Below are positions 1 through 9,383 of a stretch of DNA of 64,000 nt, piece after piece. The stretch's first letter is position 1. Each line of letters begins with the position of its first letter. The notes below the pieces were generated by a model, which searched no databases, was not told where the DNA came from, and saw only the letters and a list, made by a program, of their open reading frames with translations. A program made the translations under genes and the position numbers. Source of the stretch: an uncultured Limosilactobacillus sp. (GTDB lineage Bacteria > Bacillota > Bacilli > Lactobacillales > Lactobacillaceae); NCBI RefSeq assembly GCF_934202705.1, contig NZ_CAKPYE010000006.1:58983-122982 (forward strand). Reading direction: 5' to 3'.

Positions 1-1
1 A

Positions 2-1939
2 ACCCAAGTGATTCATTCTCGGTTTTATCTTTTAGGCAACCCAGCTACTAAAGAGACTCGCGTTATCTTAGGTTCAGCAGACTTAACGGAACCGTCATTT
101 GATGCCAACGCAAATCGCTTTGAAGAAATCATGATTTTTGATAATTCACCGCTCTACAATAGTCTGCTTAAACACTTTAAAGAAGATTTACGGCCAGTAT
201 TACAGCCTTATTTTACTAATGAACTATTAAGAGTTGCAGAAAAACAACTAAAAGCACTTAAGGCAGCTAAGGGTGATAATGACAACATCATTATTTTATC
301 CAACGATACGACGGATGAAATTTCACGGCGCGAAATGACTAATTTAATTGTCGACGACGTTCAACACCAGATCGACAAACAACACCTTAGCGCTGGTGTG
401 ACCTTGGCAATGCGGAACGTTACTGATAACCGGACGCAAGATCAAGACCGCGAAGAGCGCGCAATTAAACAGCGAGATACTGTCTTGATGCTTGAAAAAG
501 AAGCAGTGTCCCCACGAGCAGCGCGCCCTAAGATCAAAAAGCGAGAAGTCGTAGCAGAAAACGTCAAAAATGCAATGGCTGCGGCAGTTTCACCACAAGA
601 TTTAGCTGTCGAAAAGAAATACACAACCTTCCTTTATGATCGACCCTTAGAACGAAATATCGCTCATAACAAAACCGGATTATATACACCAAATGATGCT
701 GGAACATTTCCAATTGCTTTTGGTAAGTTAGCAACAATTAATCAAATTCGTGATGGTATTCACCAAATTGAAAATGTAATTAAGGGTTACCAGCAGTTTG
801 TAGTTGATTTCACGCCCGAATATGGAAAACGGTATTATGAAGCGATTATGTATGCTTTTACAGCTCCATTTTTGTGGGAAATCCGTCAACGAGCGAGTCT
901 TAATCCTGAAGATGGCAATGATATTCCTAACTTCTTGATTTTAGGTGCTAGTGCCGGCTCTGGGAAAACCACCCTTTTGCGGATCATTAATCAACTAACT
1001 TGGAACACCGATAAATCGTTGATTGATTTCGGAACAATTTATCCTACAGATACAAATCAACGAAAAGCTAAAACCATGCAAGCTTTAGAATCGTATATGA
1101 AGCAGGGGAGTTCCTATCCGGTATTGGTGGATGAAATTGAACCATACTTCTTCCAACAACCACAGTATAGCCGACGGTTAATTGTGGATACGATGAACCA
1201 GCTGGTCAATAGTCCGAAACCATATGCTCCATTGATTGGAACAACTAACTACAATTCCGGTTTTACAATGCGTCGTGAAACTGCTCGACGCACTTATTAT
1301 TTGCAGCTCGATAAAGTCATTGATAGTGAGAAAAAAGGGGTTGCTTCAAAATATATTTACGGTGTCCGGAAAGATCTCAATAATACCCTTTTTAAAGATT
1401 TTGTTGTTCGAATGGCTAATTATCTCGAAGATGACAGTACGCCATGGCGATTATTTGATCATACTACTGGTCAGTTGGATTTTCTGGCTAATACAAGAAA
1501 AATTTTCCGTGACTATTACAAATTAATTGATGAACCAGTTCCAGAATACTTTTCAGATGGTTTAAGCGATGACTTTGGAGAAAATGCCCGGAGCAAGTGG
1601 TCAAAGTTATATCTGACTCAAAAAGATGACTTCATTTATCATGAAGAAAAGAACAGTTTGCTATTTGATATCACTCGTTTAACCACTTTCAATGGTTTCG
1701 AAAAGGATTCCATCGAAGAATATCGCAACGCCTTACCTGTTGAAATTTGTGTTGACGGAATTAACGGTAAAAATGGAAAATTCGTCGAATTAAAGGCGCC
1801 TGCTTTTTATGATTGGATTGGGGTTGCTAACCCCCAGTTGCAGCCTGAAAAAGCTGTTGAAGAAAACCAAGAAACGGTTACCGAGCCAGTTGAAGAGAAG
1901 CCAAAGAAGAAGGGCTTTTGGGCACGGTTATTTGGATAG
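2..1939 (+). CDS. PLD-family nuclease/ATPase fusion, 5' partial
   Basis: The frame is open to the left edge, so the N-terminus is missing. The first visible residues form the end of a phospholipase D domain: an H-x-R variant of the HxK motif (IHSRFYLLG) followed by GSADLT and a downstream NRFEEI stretch. A charged linker follows. Then comes a P-loop ATPase: Walker A GASAGSGKTT at residues 313-322 and Walker B PVLVDEIE at about 371-378, counted from the GTG at position 8. The C-terminus ends in a lysine-rich stretch and KKGFWARLFG, which looks like a short amphipathic tail. PLD plus ATPase is typical of nucleic-acid-cutting machines, including restriction and defense proteins. The exact role is not known to me. 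The usual catalytic Lys of the HxK motif is Arg here, unless the other half-site is upstream. The next gene follows closely. Confidence 0.7.
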   Translation, partial: TQVIHSRFYLLGNPATKETRVILGSADLTEPSFDANANRFEEIMIFDNSPLYNSLLKHFKEDLRPVLQPYFTNELLRVAEKQLKALKAAKGDNDNIIILSNDTTDEISRREMTNLIVDDVQHQIDKQHLSAGVTLAMRNVTDNRTQDQDREERAIKQRDTVLMLEKEAVSPRAARPKIKKREVVAENVKNAMAAAVSPQDLAVEKKYTTFLYDRPLERNIAHNKTGLYTPNDAGTFPIAFGKLATINQIRDGIHQIENVIKGYQQFVVDFTPEYGKRYYEAIMYAFTAPFLWEIRQRASLNPEDGNDIPNFLILGASAGSGKTTLLRIINQLTWNTDKSLIDFGTIYPTDTNQRKAKTMQALESYMKQGSSYPVLVDEIEPYFFQQPQYSRRLIVDTMNQLVNSPKPYAPLIGTTNYNSGFTMRRETARRTYYLQLDKVIDSEKKGVASKYIYGVRKDLNNTLFKDFVVRMANYLEDDSTPWRLFDHTTGQLDFLANTRKIFRDYYKLIDEPVPEYFSDGLSDDFGENARSKWSKLYLTQKDDFIYHEEKNSLLFDITRLTTFNGFEKDSIEEYRNALPVEICVDGINGKNGKFVELKAPAFYDWIGVANPQLQPEKAVEENQETVTEPVEEKPKKKGFWARLFG

Positions 1940-1950
1940 AAGGTGGCAAA

Positions 1951-2796
1951 ATGCTCGCCAAAATTGGTCGGAGTTTGCTCCGCATCATTATAATAATTAT
2001 TTTAATTGGCGGAGCGGTGCAACTGTATCTTCTCCGTGGCAGTCGATCGTCGCCAATTGAACAGACCAACCCGCGGGTCGAATATCGTTCAACGCCGACC
2101 CTATTAATTCCTGGATGGGGTGGCAATTCATGGACGTATCAAAAGTTGATCCAAACCGCGCAGCAAAAAAACATTGCACAAAAGGCGATGACTATTTGGG
2201 TCGCACCGAACGGCCATGTGCGAATCAAAGGAAATCTAAACCATTCTAACCCGATGATTCAGTTATTGTATGATTGGAACTATACACCAGGCTATCAAGC
2301 GCAAACTCGTCAGTTAATGCGCGTGATGAAGATTCTTCATCGCAACTATCATGTTCAAAAAATGAATATCATTGCCCATTCTTATGGCGGTACGGAGTGG
2401 CTCCATGCCTACATTGGTTCACCTGATCTTCAGAAAAATATTCGTTTTCCCAAAGTCATTCTCTTGGGAACCCCGGTCGATGAAACTTTCGGTGAACGCA
2501 CTAAGTTTACAAAATGGCTCTTTAAAAAATCGAAAGACGATAATTTTAAGTTGATGGAACGCCAAATTCGTCACACCTCATTCGTAAGGATCGGTCATAT
2601 TTACAATTGGATGGGTGCTAAAGGTGGTCGGACAGATGGAGAAGTGCCACATATTCAGTCTGAAATGCTCCGTTCGTTAATTCAAAATAAACGGATTCAT
2701 TATTCAGAACACGTTTATCCGCGAACTAATCATATTCAACTTCATCAAAAAACAATAGTCTTAAACGACCTTTTTAAGACACTTTGGTTCCGTTAA
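1951..2796 (+). CDS. Alpha/beta hydrolase, DUF915 type, membrane-anchored
   Basis: I chose the ATG at 1951, which sits behind AAGGTGG; the longer frame from 1918 has no ribosome site. Residues 4 to 24 are a hydrophobic anchor rich in isoleucine, so the enzyme should face the outside of the cell. The hydrolase fold is shown by the oxyanion region LLIPGWGG and the nucleophile elbow AHSYGG. A late Asp/His pair is plausible (TDGEVPH, RTNHIQLH). The DUF915 family is common in lactobacilli, where these proteins act as esterases or cell-surface hydrolases; the substrate is unknown. It lies just after the PLD-ATPase gene and 12 bases before pgpA, so the three probably share a transcript. Confidence 0.75.
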   Translation: MLAKIGRSLLRIIIIIILIGGAVQLYLLRGSRSSPIEQTNPRVEYRSTPTLLIPGWGGNSWTYQKLIQTAQQKNIAQKAMTIWVAPNGHVRIKGNLNHSNPMIQLLYDWNYTPGYQAQTRQLMRVMKILHRNYHVQKMNIIAHSYGGTEWLHAYIGSPDLQKNIRFPKVILLGTPVDETFGERTKFTKWLFKKSKDDNFKLMERQIRHTSFVRIGHIYNWMGAKGGRTDGEVPHIQSEMLRSLIQNKRIHYSEHVYPRTNHIQLHQKTIVLNDLFKTLWFR

Positions 2797-2808
2797 TCAG
2801 GAGGAAGT

Positions 2809-3306
2809 ATGCAAAACACGAATTTTAAATATCCAGACACGAAAGCTTTTAATTTTGTAGTTGACCGGTTGAAAGCACGGGGAGTTACTATTAACGACCT
2901 TGTCGACCTCACCTATAACTTACAAGCGGAATTTATTCCCAACTTAACGCATGAAGAATGTGAGAATGCCGTTATTGATGTGATGCACAAACGAGAGTTT
3001 TTAAATAATGCGATGGTAGGTTTGGAATTAGATCGGCTGACCGAAAATCATCAAGTGGCAGAACCACTTGCTTCCATTATTGCCAATGATGCCGGCGTTT
3101 TTGGTGTTGATGAAGCTCTTGCTTTACAAATTGCGGAATTATATGGAACTATTGGAATCACTAATTTTGGGTATTTAGATCGTGTTAAGTCAGGCATTAT
3201 TAAAAAGTTTGATACTGATGGCCAACATGTTAACACCTTTATTGATGATTTATTAGGAGCAATTGTGGCCGCAGCTTGTGGTAAATTAGCTCATCAAGAA
3301 GCATAA
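2809..3306 (+). CDS. pgpA: Phosphatidylglycerophosphatase A family protein
   Basis: The protein (165 aa) follows the YutG/PgpA pattern along its whole length. The start reads YPDTKAFNFVVDRLKARGV, the middle has TYNLQAEFIPNLT, and the end has TFIDDLLGAIVAAACGKLAH. Family members remove phosphate from phosphatidylglycerophosphate to make phosphatidylglycerol, or act on a related substrate. The start has an AGGAGG site seven bases upstream. A hairpin terminator follows the stop. Confidence 0.8.
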   Translation: MQNTNFKYPDTKAFNFVVDRLKARGVTINDLVDLTYNLQAEFIPNLTHEECENAVIDVMHKREFLNNAMVGLELDRLTENHQVAEPLASIIANDAGVFGVDEALALQIAELYGTIGITNFGYLDRVKSGIIKKFDTDGQHVNTFIDDLLGAIVAAACGKLAHQEA

Positions 3307-3312
3307 TTAATG

Positions 3313-3342
3313 AATCTGCGAAAAATTTTTCGCGGATTTTTT
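3313..3342 (+). terminator. Terminator after pgpA
   Basis: An AATC-GCGAAAAA / TTTTTCGC-GGATT inverted repeat is followed by T6. It separates the left-edge genes from the T-box operon. Confidence 0.8.
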
Positions 3343-3421
3343 AATTTGTGCGTAATCCTTCATACCAGTAAATAAAACGATTACATTTAATCGTCATATT
3401 ACAAAAATGTGAGAAAACGTA

Positions 3422-3450
3422 TTGACAAATTAGAAATTTCTAATTATTAT
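3422..3450 (+). promoter_or_regulatory. Promoter of the T-box/opp operon
   Basis: Consensus -35 TTGACA (3422-3427), a 17-base spacer and -10 TATTAT (3445-3450). The T-box leader starts just downstream. Confidence 0.8.
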
Positions 3451-3456
3451 CTTACC

Positions 3457-3750
3457 CAATAATTAATTGAACAAAGCATTTTGCGATGAGAGGAACAGTA
3501 AATGTTTTCTTGGTGATCAGAGAGTCCCCGTTGTGGTGAGAGGGGAAGACCATAGGAAGGTTGAAGATCATCCTCGAGCAATGTGACTTGAACATCTTGA
3601 GTAGAGTCACCAGGAACGCATCCTTTATCATGCCGGCGTATGAACACGTACGCGCGAGGTCTAGCCAGCAATGACTAGATAAAATTAGGTGGTAACACGG
3701 TAAATGGATCGTCCTAAGTAGCTATGAATTAGCTACTTAGGACTTTTTTT
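3457..3750 (+). promoter_or_regulatory. T-box leader, isoleucine specifier (AUC)
   Basis: The conserved T-box sequence AGGTGGTAACACGG is at 3687-3700. A terminator follows (3711-3750, a 14-bp stem and T7); its 5' arm CCTAA can instead pair with TTAGG of the T-box to form the antiterminator. Stem I is recognisable: TTGC/GCAA at the base, a GATGA/GA kink-turn, GAGG/CCTC, then AGTA opposite GAA. In characterised glyQS leaders the specifier follows GAA plus one base, then A-U and the helix. Here that rule gives GAA-G-AUC-A-U, so the specifier is AUC at 3567-3569 (Ile). A stem II with its own AGTA motif follows. The leader should stop transcription of the peptide uptake operon unless uncharged tRNA-Ile binds. 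Confidence 0.88.
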
Positions 3751-3785
3751 GTTCAATCAAAATAATTTTTAGTGAGGTGAGGAAG

Positions 3786-3932
3786 ATGGAATCAGACATT
3801 ACAGACATTAGTGAGATTAAAATTTCGGTTAAACCAACACCTTACAGGAGGAATCATTATGAAGATGAACAAAAAAATGATGACTTTAGCTGGAGTCGCT
3901 TTAACAGCAATGTCGTTAGCAGCGTGTGGTAA
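3786..3932 (+). CDS. Possible small ORF overlapping the oppA start
   Basis: This 48-codon frame begins with ATG eight or so bases after GAGGTGAGG and runs out of frame into the first 25 codons of oppA. The ribosome site is better than chance, but the overlapping part simply follows the oppA signal-peptide codons. It may be a translated leader that couples to oppA, or nothing. Confidence 0.25.
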   Translation: MESDITDISEIKISVKPTPYRRNHYEDEQKNDDFSWSRFNSNVVSSVW

Positions 3933-5487
3933 CAGTGGCAAGAATAAAGCTAGTGGTGATTTAAATGTCACCCTCAAGGCGAATCCAGTAACTTTAGATC
4001 CAGCAAAGACAATCGAAACCCCAAGTACTTCGATGCAAGTTCAATCATTTGAAGGACTACTGAAATTTGATAAGAATAACAATGTTGTTCTCGGTGAAGC
4101 AGCTACCCAGCCTAAAGTTACCAATGATGGAAAAACTTGGACCTTCACTTTAAAAAAGGGTCTTAAGTGGAGCAACGGTGATGAGGTGACAGCCCAAGAC
4201 TATGTTGCCTCGATGCGTCACTGGGCTGATCCTAAGACCAAGTCCCAAGCAGCAGATAAGGTCGCTAACTTAGCAAACTATGATCAGGTTGCTAAAGGGA
4301 GTATGCCAACGTCTTCCTTGGGTGTAAAAGCCCTTGGTAAGTATAAAGTTCAATTTGACCTTGCTAAGAAAGAACCAACCGTTAATGTTCGTAATAATTT
4401 TGCTGCTAATCTCAAACCGGTTAATCATCGGGTTCTCGCTAAAGAAGGTAATAAATACGGTTCTTCGTCTTCTAAAGCTGTCTACAACGGTCCTTTCAAA
4501 GTTGCAAATTGGACTGGTGGAAGCGATGACGAATGGAGTTATGTTAAGAACGAACGTTACTACAACCAAAAGCAGGTCAACATGAAAAAGGTCAATGTTC
4601 AAGTTACTAAAGACAACAATACAGCCCAAAACCTTTTTAAGTCTGGTAAGGTTCAAGAAACTGCTGTTACAGCTGATTACGTCAAAGGTAATAAGGGTAA
4701 CAAAGAACTCCACACGAGCTTAATGGCCACCCAGTACTACCTGTATTTCAATGGTAAGAATGAATTGACAAAAAATGGAAACTTCCGTCAAGCCGTTAAT
4801 TACGCATTTGATAATAATCAATTAGCCAAGAAGGTCCTGCAAGATGGTTCCGTTGGGGCCACTGGATGGGTGCCAAAGGGTGACATGAAAAATCCAAAGA
4901 CTGGTGAAGACTTTGCTAAACAAGCGGGCGATCTTCAAAAACAAAATAAACAAAAGGCTCAGAACTACTGGAAAGCAGCCCAAAAAGATCTTGGCAAAAA
5001 GAAGTTAACGCTAAACTTATTAGCTGATAATACTGACGATCAAAAACAAGTGGCAGAATATCTTCAATCGACACTTCAAAAGCAATTCAAAGGCTTAAAA
5101 GTGGAAGTTACAACTTTACCGCATGCTCAACACGTTAGTCGTGATTTTGCAGGAAAATTTGAATTAAATCTGACTGATTGGAACTCCAATGTTCCTGATG
5201 CTTCTGATTTCTTATCACTTCTTAAAACTGGCAATAAGGTTAATTTCACTAACAATACTGATCAGAAATTAGATAACTTACTGAATGAAGCAAATGACGG
5301 AACGAAATCTGCACACGAACGTTATCAACTTCTTCAAGAAGCTAATAAGCAAGTTCACACCAATGCCGATGGGGTTCCACTTTACACCGCCGCCCAAGCC
5401 CACTTAGTTTCAAAACACGTCACTGGTTTGAACTACGGGCCGTTTAACACAGTTGCTCAATACCAATACGCGCAATGGAAAAAGTAA
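3859..5487 (+). CDS. oppA: Oligopeptide-binding lipoprotein of ABC importer
   Basis: Start chosen at the ATG behind AGGAGG; residues 1-22 are a lipoprotein signal peptide with lipobox LAAC (Cys23), so the mature protein is anchored on the outer face of the membrane. The rest is an SBP_bac_5 peptide-binding protein: the early LTLDPAKT-type strand, the QSFEGLLKFD motif, and a late ANKQVHTNADGVPLY segment. It captures extracellular peptides and delivers them to OppBC. Length (542 aa) is normal for the family. It is the first full gene after the T-box, and a leaky hairpin separates it from oppB, which would give more binding protein than permease. Confidence 0.9.
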   Translation: MKMNKKMMTLAGVALTAMSLAACGNSGKNKASGDLNVTLKANPVTLDPAKTIETPSTSMQVQSFEGLLKFDKNNNVVLGEAATQPKVTNDGKTWTFTLKKGLKWSNGDEVTAQDYVASMRHWADPKTKSQAADKVANLANYDQVAKGSMPTSSLGVKALGKYKVQFDLAKKEPTVNVRNNFAANLKPVNHRVLAKEGNKYGSSSSKAVYNGPFKVANWTGGSDDEWSYVKNERYYNQKQVNMKKVNVQVTKDNNTAQNLFKSGKVQETAVTADYVKGNKGNKELHTSLMATQYYLYFNGKNELTKNGNFRQAVNYAFDNNQLAKKVLQDGSVGATGWVPKGDMKNPKTGEDFAKQAGDLQKQNKQKAQNYWKAAQKDLGKKKLTLNLLADNTDDQKQVAEYLQSTLQKQFKGLKVEVTTLPHAQHVSRDFAGKFELNLTDWNSNVPDASDFLSLLKTGNKVNFTNNTDQKLDNLLNEANDGTKSAHERYQLLQEANKQVHTNADGVPLYTAAQAHLVSKHVTGLNYGPFNTVAQYQYAQWKK

Positions 5488-5504
5488 TTAACGTGATCAA
5501 TAAG

Positions 5505-5540
5505 GAAGGTCGACTTGCTCCTCTGTCTGACCTTCTTTAT
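5505..5540 (+). terminator. Partial terminator between oppA and oppB
   Basis: GAAGGTC pairs with GACCTTC across a long loop, followed by TTTATTT. The weak T tract and the operon layout suggest partial termination that raises oppA relative to oppB. Confidence 0.6.
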
Positions 5541-5561
5541 TTATAACAACAGGAGGCAACT

Positions 5562-6494
5562 ATGAAAAAGTATCTATTAAAACGTTTCCTAATGATGGTA
5601 ATGACCCTGTTCATTGTGGCAACCCTGACGTTCTTTTTGATGAAAATGATTCCGGGGTCACCATTAGGCAACATCATGAAATTAACTAAAGCACAACAAT
5701 TAGCAGTGGAAAAACAGTATGGATTAAATCGTCCTGTGTGGCAACAATACCTAGCGTATATGGGGGGATTGTTGCACGGTAGCTTCGGAATGTCATATCA
5801 GTACACAGGTACTTCAGTTGCTGAATTAATTGGGCGAAGAGTTGGTCCTTCAATCCTAATTAGTTTTCAGGCACTGGTGTTAGGGGTTGTCGTCGGGATA
5901 GTACTTGGTAGTCTCGGTGCATTGAAAAAGGGAACATGGGTTGATACCAGCAGCAGTACGTTGGCCGTCATCGGAATCTCATTTCCCAGCTTCATTTTAG
6001 CAATTCTTTTGCAATACTACCTAGGCTTTAAATTAGGACTATTTCCAGTAGCAAGTTGGGATGGATTCCCATCGACAATTTTGCCAACGATTGCCTTGTC
6101 AGCTGTACCAATGGCACAAGTTTCACGGTTTGTCCGAACCGAAATGGTGGAGGTTTTGAACTCTGACTATATCCTTCTTGCGAAGGCAAAGGGCCTTTCC
6201 GCACATGAAGTTGTTTGGCATCATGCTTTAAAAAACAGTATTATTCCCGCTTTGACTTTAATTGGTCCATTAGCGGTGACATTAATTACCGGTTCCATGG
6301 TGGTCGAAAACATCTTTTCAGTCCCAGGAATTGGCGAGTTATTTATCAACTCAGTTTTAGCAAATGACTACCCGGTAATCATGGGCTTAACGATGTTTTA
6401 CTGTTTACTACTATGTAGCATTATTTTATTAACTGACATTGTTTATGGACTGGTTGATCCACGAATTCTTTCGGAAGAAAAGGGGGAACATTAA
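5562..6494 (+). CDS. oppB: Peptide ABC transporter permease OppB/DppB
   Basis: Six hydrophobic segments and the permease EAA loop (YILLAKAKGLSAHEVVWHHALKNS, about residues 204-227) mark a BPD_transp_1 permease. The N-terminus starts KRFLMMVMTLFIVATLTFFLM as in DppB proteins. It forms half of the transmembrane channel with OppC. It ends one base before the ATG of oppC and is preceded by AGGAGG. Confidence 0.9.
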   Translation: MKKYLLKRFLMMVMTLFIVATLTFFLMKMIPGSPLGNIMKLTKAQQLAVEKQYGLNRPVWQQYLAYMGGLLHGSFGMSYQYTGTSVAELIGRRVGPSILISFQALVLGVVVGIVLGSLGALKKGTWVDTSSSTLAVIGISFPSFILAILLQYYLGFKLGLFPVASWDGFPSTILPTIALSAVPMAQVSRFVRTEMVEVLNSDYILLAKAKGLSAHEVVWHHALKNSIIPALTLIGPLAVTLITGSMVVENIFSVPGIGELFINSVLANDYPVIMGLTMFYCLLLCSIILLTDIVYGLVDPRILSEEKGEH

Positions 6495-6495
6495 T

Positions 6496-7428
6496 ATGAA
6501 ACAATCTCAAACGGTCTCACCATTTGAATTTGTGAATGCGGATATTCTCAACAATCATTCTGGAGAATTAGCAGAACAATCACTATCATTTCGAGCTAAG
6601 GCTTGGTGTGAATTAAGAAAAAATAAGACAGCAATGATTTCGTTGGCTTTTCTAAGCTTGGTGGCCGCGGTTTCACTAATGTCGTTCGTTTGGATGCCCC
6701 ATAACCCGAACACTCAAAACGTTAGTCTGGCTAATCTTCATCCGTTCCAAAATACTAGTTATTTACTGGGAACCGACAATCTTGGACGGGACATGTTTTC
6801 AAGACTACTTTATGGAACACGGATTTCATTGATGATTGCGATCTTTGCGACAGTGGTTGACATTGTAATCGGGGTTCCATACGGCCTCGTTTCAGGTTGG
6901 TGCGGCGGTCGGGTAGATAATATCATGCAACGGATGATTGAAATTATTAGTTCAATTCCAGAATTAGTCTTAATTATGTTATTGCTGATCATTTTTAAAC
7001 CAGGATTAATATCCATTGTATTTGCCATTGCACTTGGCTCTTGGGTTCTAATGGCAAGATTAGTACGTGCCTCCGCAATGCAACTTAAAAATGCTGATTT
7101 TGTTTTGGCTGCCCGATCAATGGGTGAAAGTCCCCTTAAAATTGCTTGGCATCATATTCTTCCTAATACCATGGGTGTAATTATTACACGAACGATGTTT
7201 ACCATTCCCGCTGCAATCTTTCTTGAAGCTTTATTATCATTTATTGGCATCGGTGTCAAAGCGCCCAATGCATCATTAGGAACTTTGCTAAACGCTGGTG
7301 AAAAAGGTTTTCAGTTCTATCAATACCAGCTTTGGGAACCAGTGATCATCCTTTCATTAATGATGATTGCCTTTAACTTACTTGGTGATGGGCTTCGTGA
7401 TGCATTTGATCCAAACACAAAGAGGTGA
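6496..7428 (+). CDS. oppC: Peptide ABC transporter permease OppC/DppC
   Basis: Start chosen at ATG 6496 behind AGGGGGAAC; the longer frame from 6439 would overlap oppB. The cytosolic N-tail (OppC_N) with FRAKAWCELRKNKTAMISL precedes the first membrane segment, and GTDNLGRDMFSRLLYGTRISL is a DppC signature. An EAA loop FVLAARSMGESPLKIAWHHILPN contacts the ATPases. Confidence 0.9.
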   Translation: MKQSQTVSPFEFVNADILNNHSGELAEQSLSFRAKAWCELRKNKTAMISLAFLSLVAAVSLMSFVWMPHNPNTQNVSLANLHPFQNTSYLLGTDNLGRDMFSRLLYGTRISLMIAIFATVVDIVIGVPYGLVSGWCGGRVDNIMQRMIEIISSIPELVLIMLLLIIFKPGLISIVFAIALGSWVLMARLVRASAMQLKNADFVLAARSMGESPLKIAWHHILPNTMGVIITRTMFTIPAAIFLEALLSFIGIGVKAPNASLGTLLNAGEKGFQFYQYQLWEPVIILSLMMIAFNLLGDGLRDAFDPNTKR

Positions 7429-7434
7429 ATTAAA

Positions 7435-8496
7435 TTGACTAAAGACGTTTTAAAAATTAAACATCTCTCCATCAATTTCCAAACTTTGGAAGGAGATGTC
7501 CACGCAATCCGTGATGTGACACTTAAACTACATCCTGGAGAAATACTTGCGCTTGTTGGTGAATCCGGTTCGGGTAAATCTGTGACGACAAAGGCAGTAA
7601 TGCAGTTATTGCCAAATAACGCCAAAATTATCAGTGGATCGATTGAATATGAAGGTCATGACCTTCTCAAAATGTCAGAAAAAGATTTACAAACCCTTCG
7701 TGGTAATGAATTAGCAGAAATTTTTCAAGACCCGATGACGGCGTTAGACCCAACAATGCGCGTGGGCCAACAAATTATGGAACCTCTTTTAAAGCATCAG
7801 AAACTGGATAAAGCGACGGCGCGGCAACGTGCATTAGCAATTATGGGAAAAGTAGGGATCGTCAACGCTAAACAACGTTTTAACAATTTTCCATACCAGT
7901 TTTCTGGTGGAATGCGCCAAAGAATTGTGATTGCAATGGCATTAATTTGTCATCCCAAGGTATTAATCGCGGATGAACCGACAACCGCATTGGACGTAAC
8001 AATTCAGTCCCAAATTTTGGCATTAATTAAACAACTCCGTGATGAACTACAAACTGCAGTTATTTTCATCACTCACGATTTAGGAGTTGTTGCTGGTATC
8101 GCAGATCGAGTAGCTGTGATGTACGCTGGACGCATTTTAGAATTTGGAACTGTCCAGGATATTTTTTACGATCCAAAGCATCCTTATACAGTAGGTTTAT
8201 TGAAATCAACCCCCACTTTGGACATGAGTGACGGGGAGTTGGAATCAATCCCAGGAAATCCACCAAACTTGATTAACCCACCAGCAGGAGATCCGTTTGC
8301 CAACCGAAACCAACATGCTCTTGGGATTGATTTTCAAAAACTTCCACCATTTTTTAAGGTTAATGATACACACTATGCAGCCACTTGGCTTTTAGCTAAA
8401 CAGGCACCCAAAGTACACCTAACTACCAAGCTTGAACAGCGGCGTCATCATTATGCAGCCCGTTTAGAAAAGGAGGCATCCGCAGATGAGCAATAA
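7435..8496 (+). CDS. oppD: Peptide ABC transporter ATPase OppD
   Basis: TTG start behind GAGGTG. Walker A GESGSGKS, Q-loop IFQDPMTALDP, signature FSGGMRQRIV, Walker B VLIADEPTTALD and H-loop FITHDLG are all present. The C-terminal extension has the oligopeptide-transporter motif HPYTVGLLKSTP and PGNPPNLINPPAGDPF, but lacks the cysteine cluster often seen there, so an iron-sulfur site is unlikely. It overlaps oppF by 11 bases. Confidence 0.9.
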   Translation: MTKDVLKIKHLSINFQTLEGDVHAIRDVTLKLHPGEILALVGESGSGKSVTTKAVMQLLPNNAKIISGSIEYEGHDLLKMSEKDLQTLRGNELAEIFQDPMTALDPTMRVGQQIMEPLLKHQKLDKATARQRALAIMGKVGIVNAKQRFNNFPYQFSGGMRQRIVIAMALICHPKVLIADEPTTALDVTIQSQILALIKQLRDELQTAVIFITHDLGVVAGIADRVAVMYAGRILEFGTVQDIFYDPKHPYTVGLLKSTPTLDMSDGELESIPGNPPNLINPPAGDPFANRNQHALGIDFQKLPPFFKVNDTHYAATWLLAKQAPKVHLTTKLEQRRHHYAARLEKEASADEQ

Positions 8497-9367
8497 TCTT
8501 ATCGAAGTTCATCATTTAAAGAAATACTTTCACCAGGGACATCCCGATGAAGTCCATGCAGTGGATGATATTAGTTTCAATATTCATCGTGGCGAGGTAT
8601 TTGGATTAGTTGGTGAATCCGGTTCAGGTAAAACAACGACTGGGAGATGCATTCTTAACTTGTATCAGCCGACTAACGGCCAAGTAGTGTACGGTGGCCA
8701 CAATATTACTTCACTCAAAAAAGAACGGGTCTTAAAAGACTTTCATCGTAAAACTTCTATGATTTTTCAGGATCCATATTCATCGCTGGACCCGCGGATG
8801 TCGGTTCGGGATATTATTGCAGAAGGTTTAAGGGTCCATCAACAGACTAATAATCGTAGCGAATTGGACCAAAGAGTTGCTGACACAATGGAACTGGTTG
8901 GTTTATCCCCAGATGTTATGAACCGCTATCCATATGAATTTTCTGGAGGGCAGCGGCAACGAATTGGTATTGCTCGCTCACTTGCAACCGAACCAGAATT
9001 TGTGGTTGCTGATGAACCACTATCTGCCCTCGATGTTTCAATTCAAGCGCAAATTGTTCAATTAATGGAACACTTAAGGGCAACTCGTCAACTTACGTAC
9101 CTGTTTATTGCCCATGATATTTCGATGGTTAAATACATTTCAGATCGGATTGGTGTAATGTACCACGGAAAATTAGTTGAATTAGGGACCGCAGATGATA
9201 TTGTGAATCATCCTCTTCACCCATATACCAAGAGCTTATTGTCAGCCGTTCCAGTTCCTGATCCAAATTATGAACGGATCCGTCAACCATTCACTTATCA
9301 TGATGATTCAGCCAAGATGCCATTGCGCGAAATGACTGCTGGTCATTATGTGGCGCTGGCAGAATGA
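8486..9367 (+). CDS. oppF: Peptide ABC transporter ATPase OppF
   Basis: Walker A GESGSGKT, signature FSGGQRQRIG, Walker B FVVADEPLSALD, and H-loop FIAHDIS are intact, ending in HPLHPYTKSLLSAVPVPDP typical of OppF. It is a little short at the C-terminus (293 aa). It powers import together with OppD. Confidence 0.9.
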   Translation: MSNNLIEVHHLKKYFHQGHPDEVHAVDDISFNIHRGEVFGLVGESGSGKTTTGRCILNLYQPTNGQVVYGGHNITSLKKERVLKDFHRKTSMIFQDPYSSLDPRMSVRDIIAEGLRVHQQTNNRSELDQRVADTMELVGLSPDVMNRYPYEFSGGQRQRIGIARSLATEPEFVVADEPLSALDVSIQAQIVQLMEHLRATRQLTYLFIAHDISMVKYISDRIGVMYHGKLVELGTADDIVNHPLHPYTKSLLSAVPVPDPNYERIRQPFTYHDDSAKMPLREMTAGHYVALAE

Positions 9368-9383
9368 AGAAGGAGGTTATAAA

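Noticed and set aside
4270..4713. 147-codon antisense frame in oppA
   Set aside because: It has no ribosome site, and its residues follow from the codon use of oppA on the other strand.
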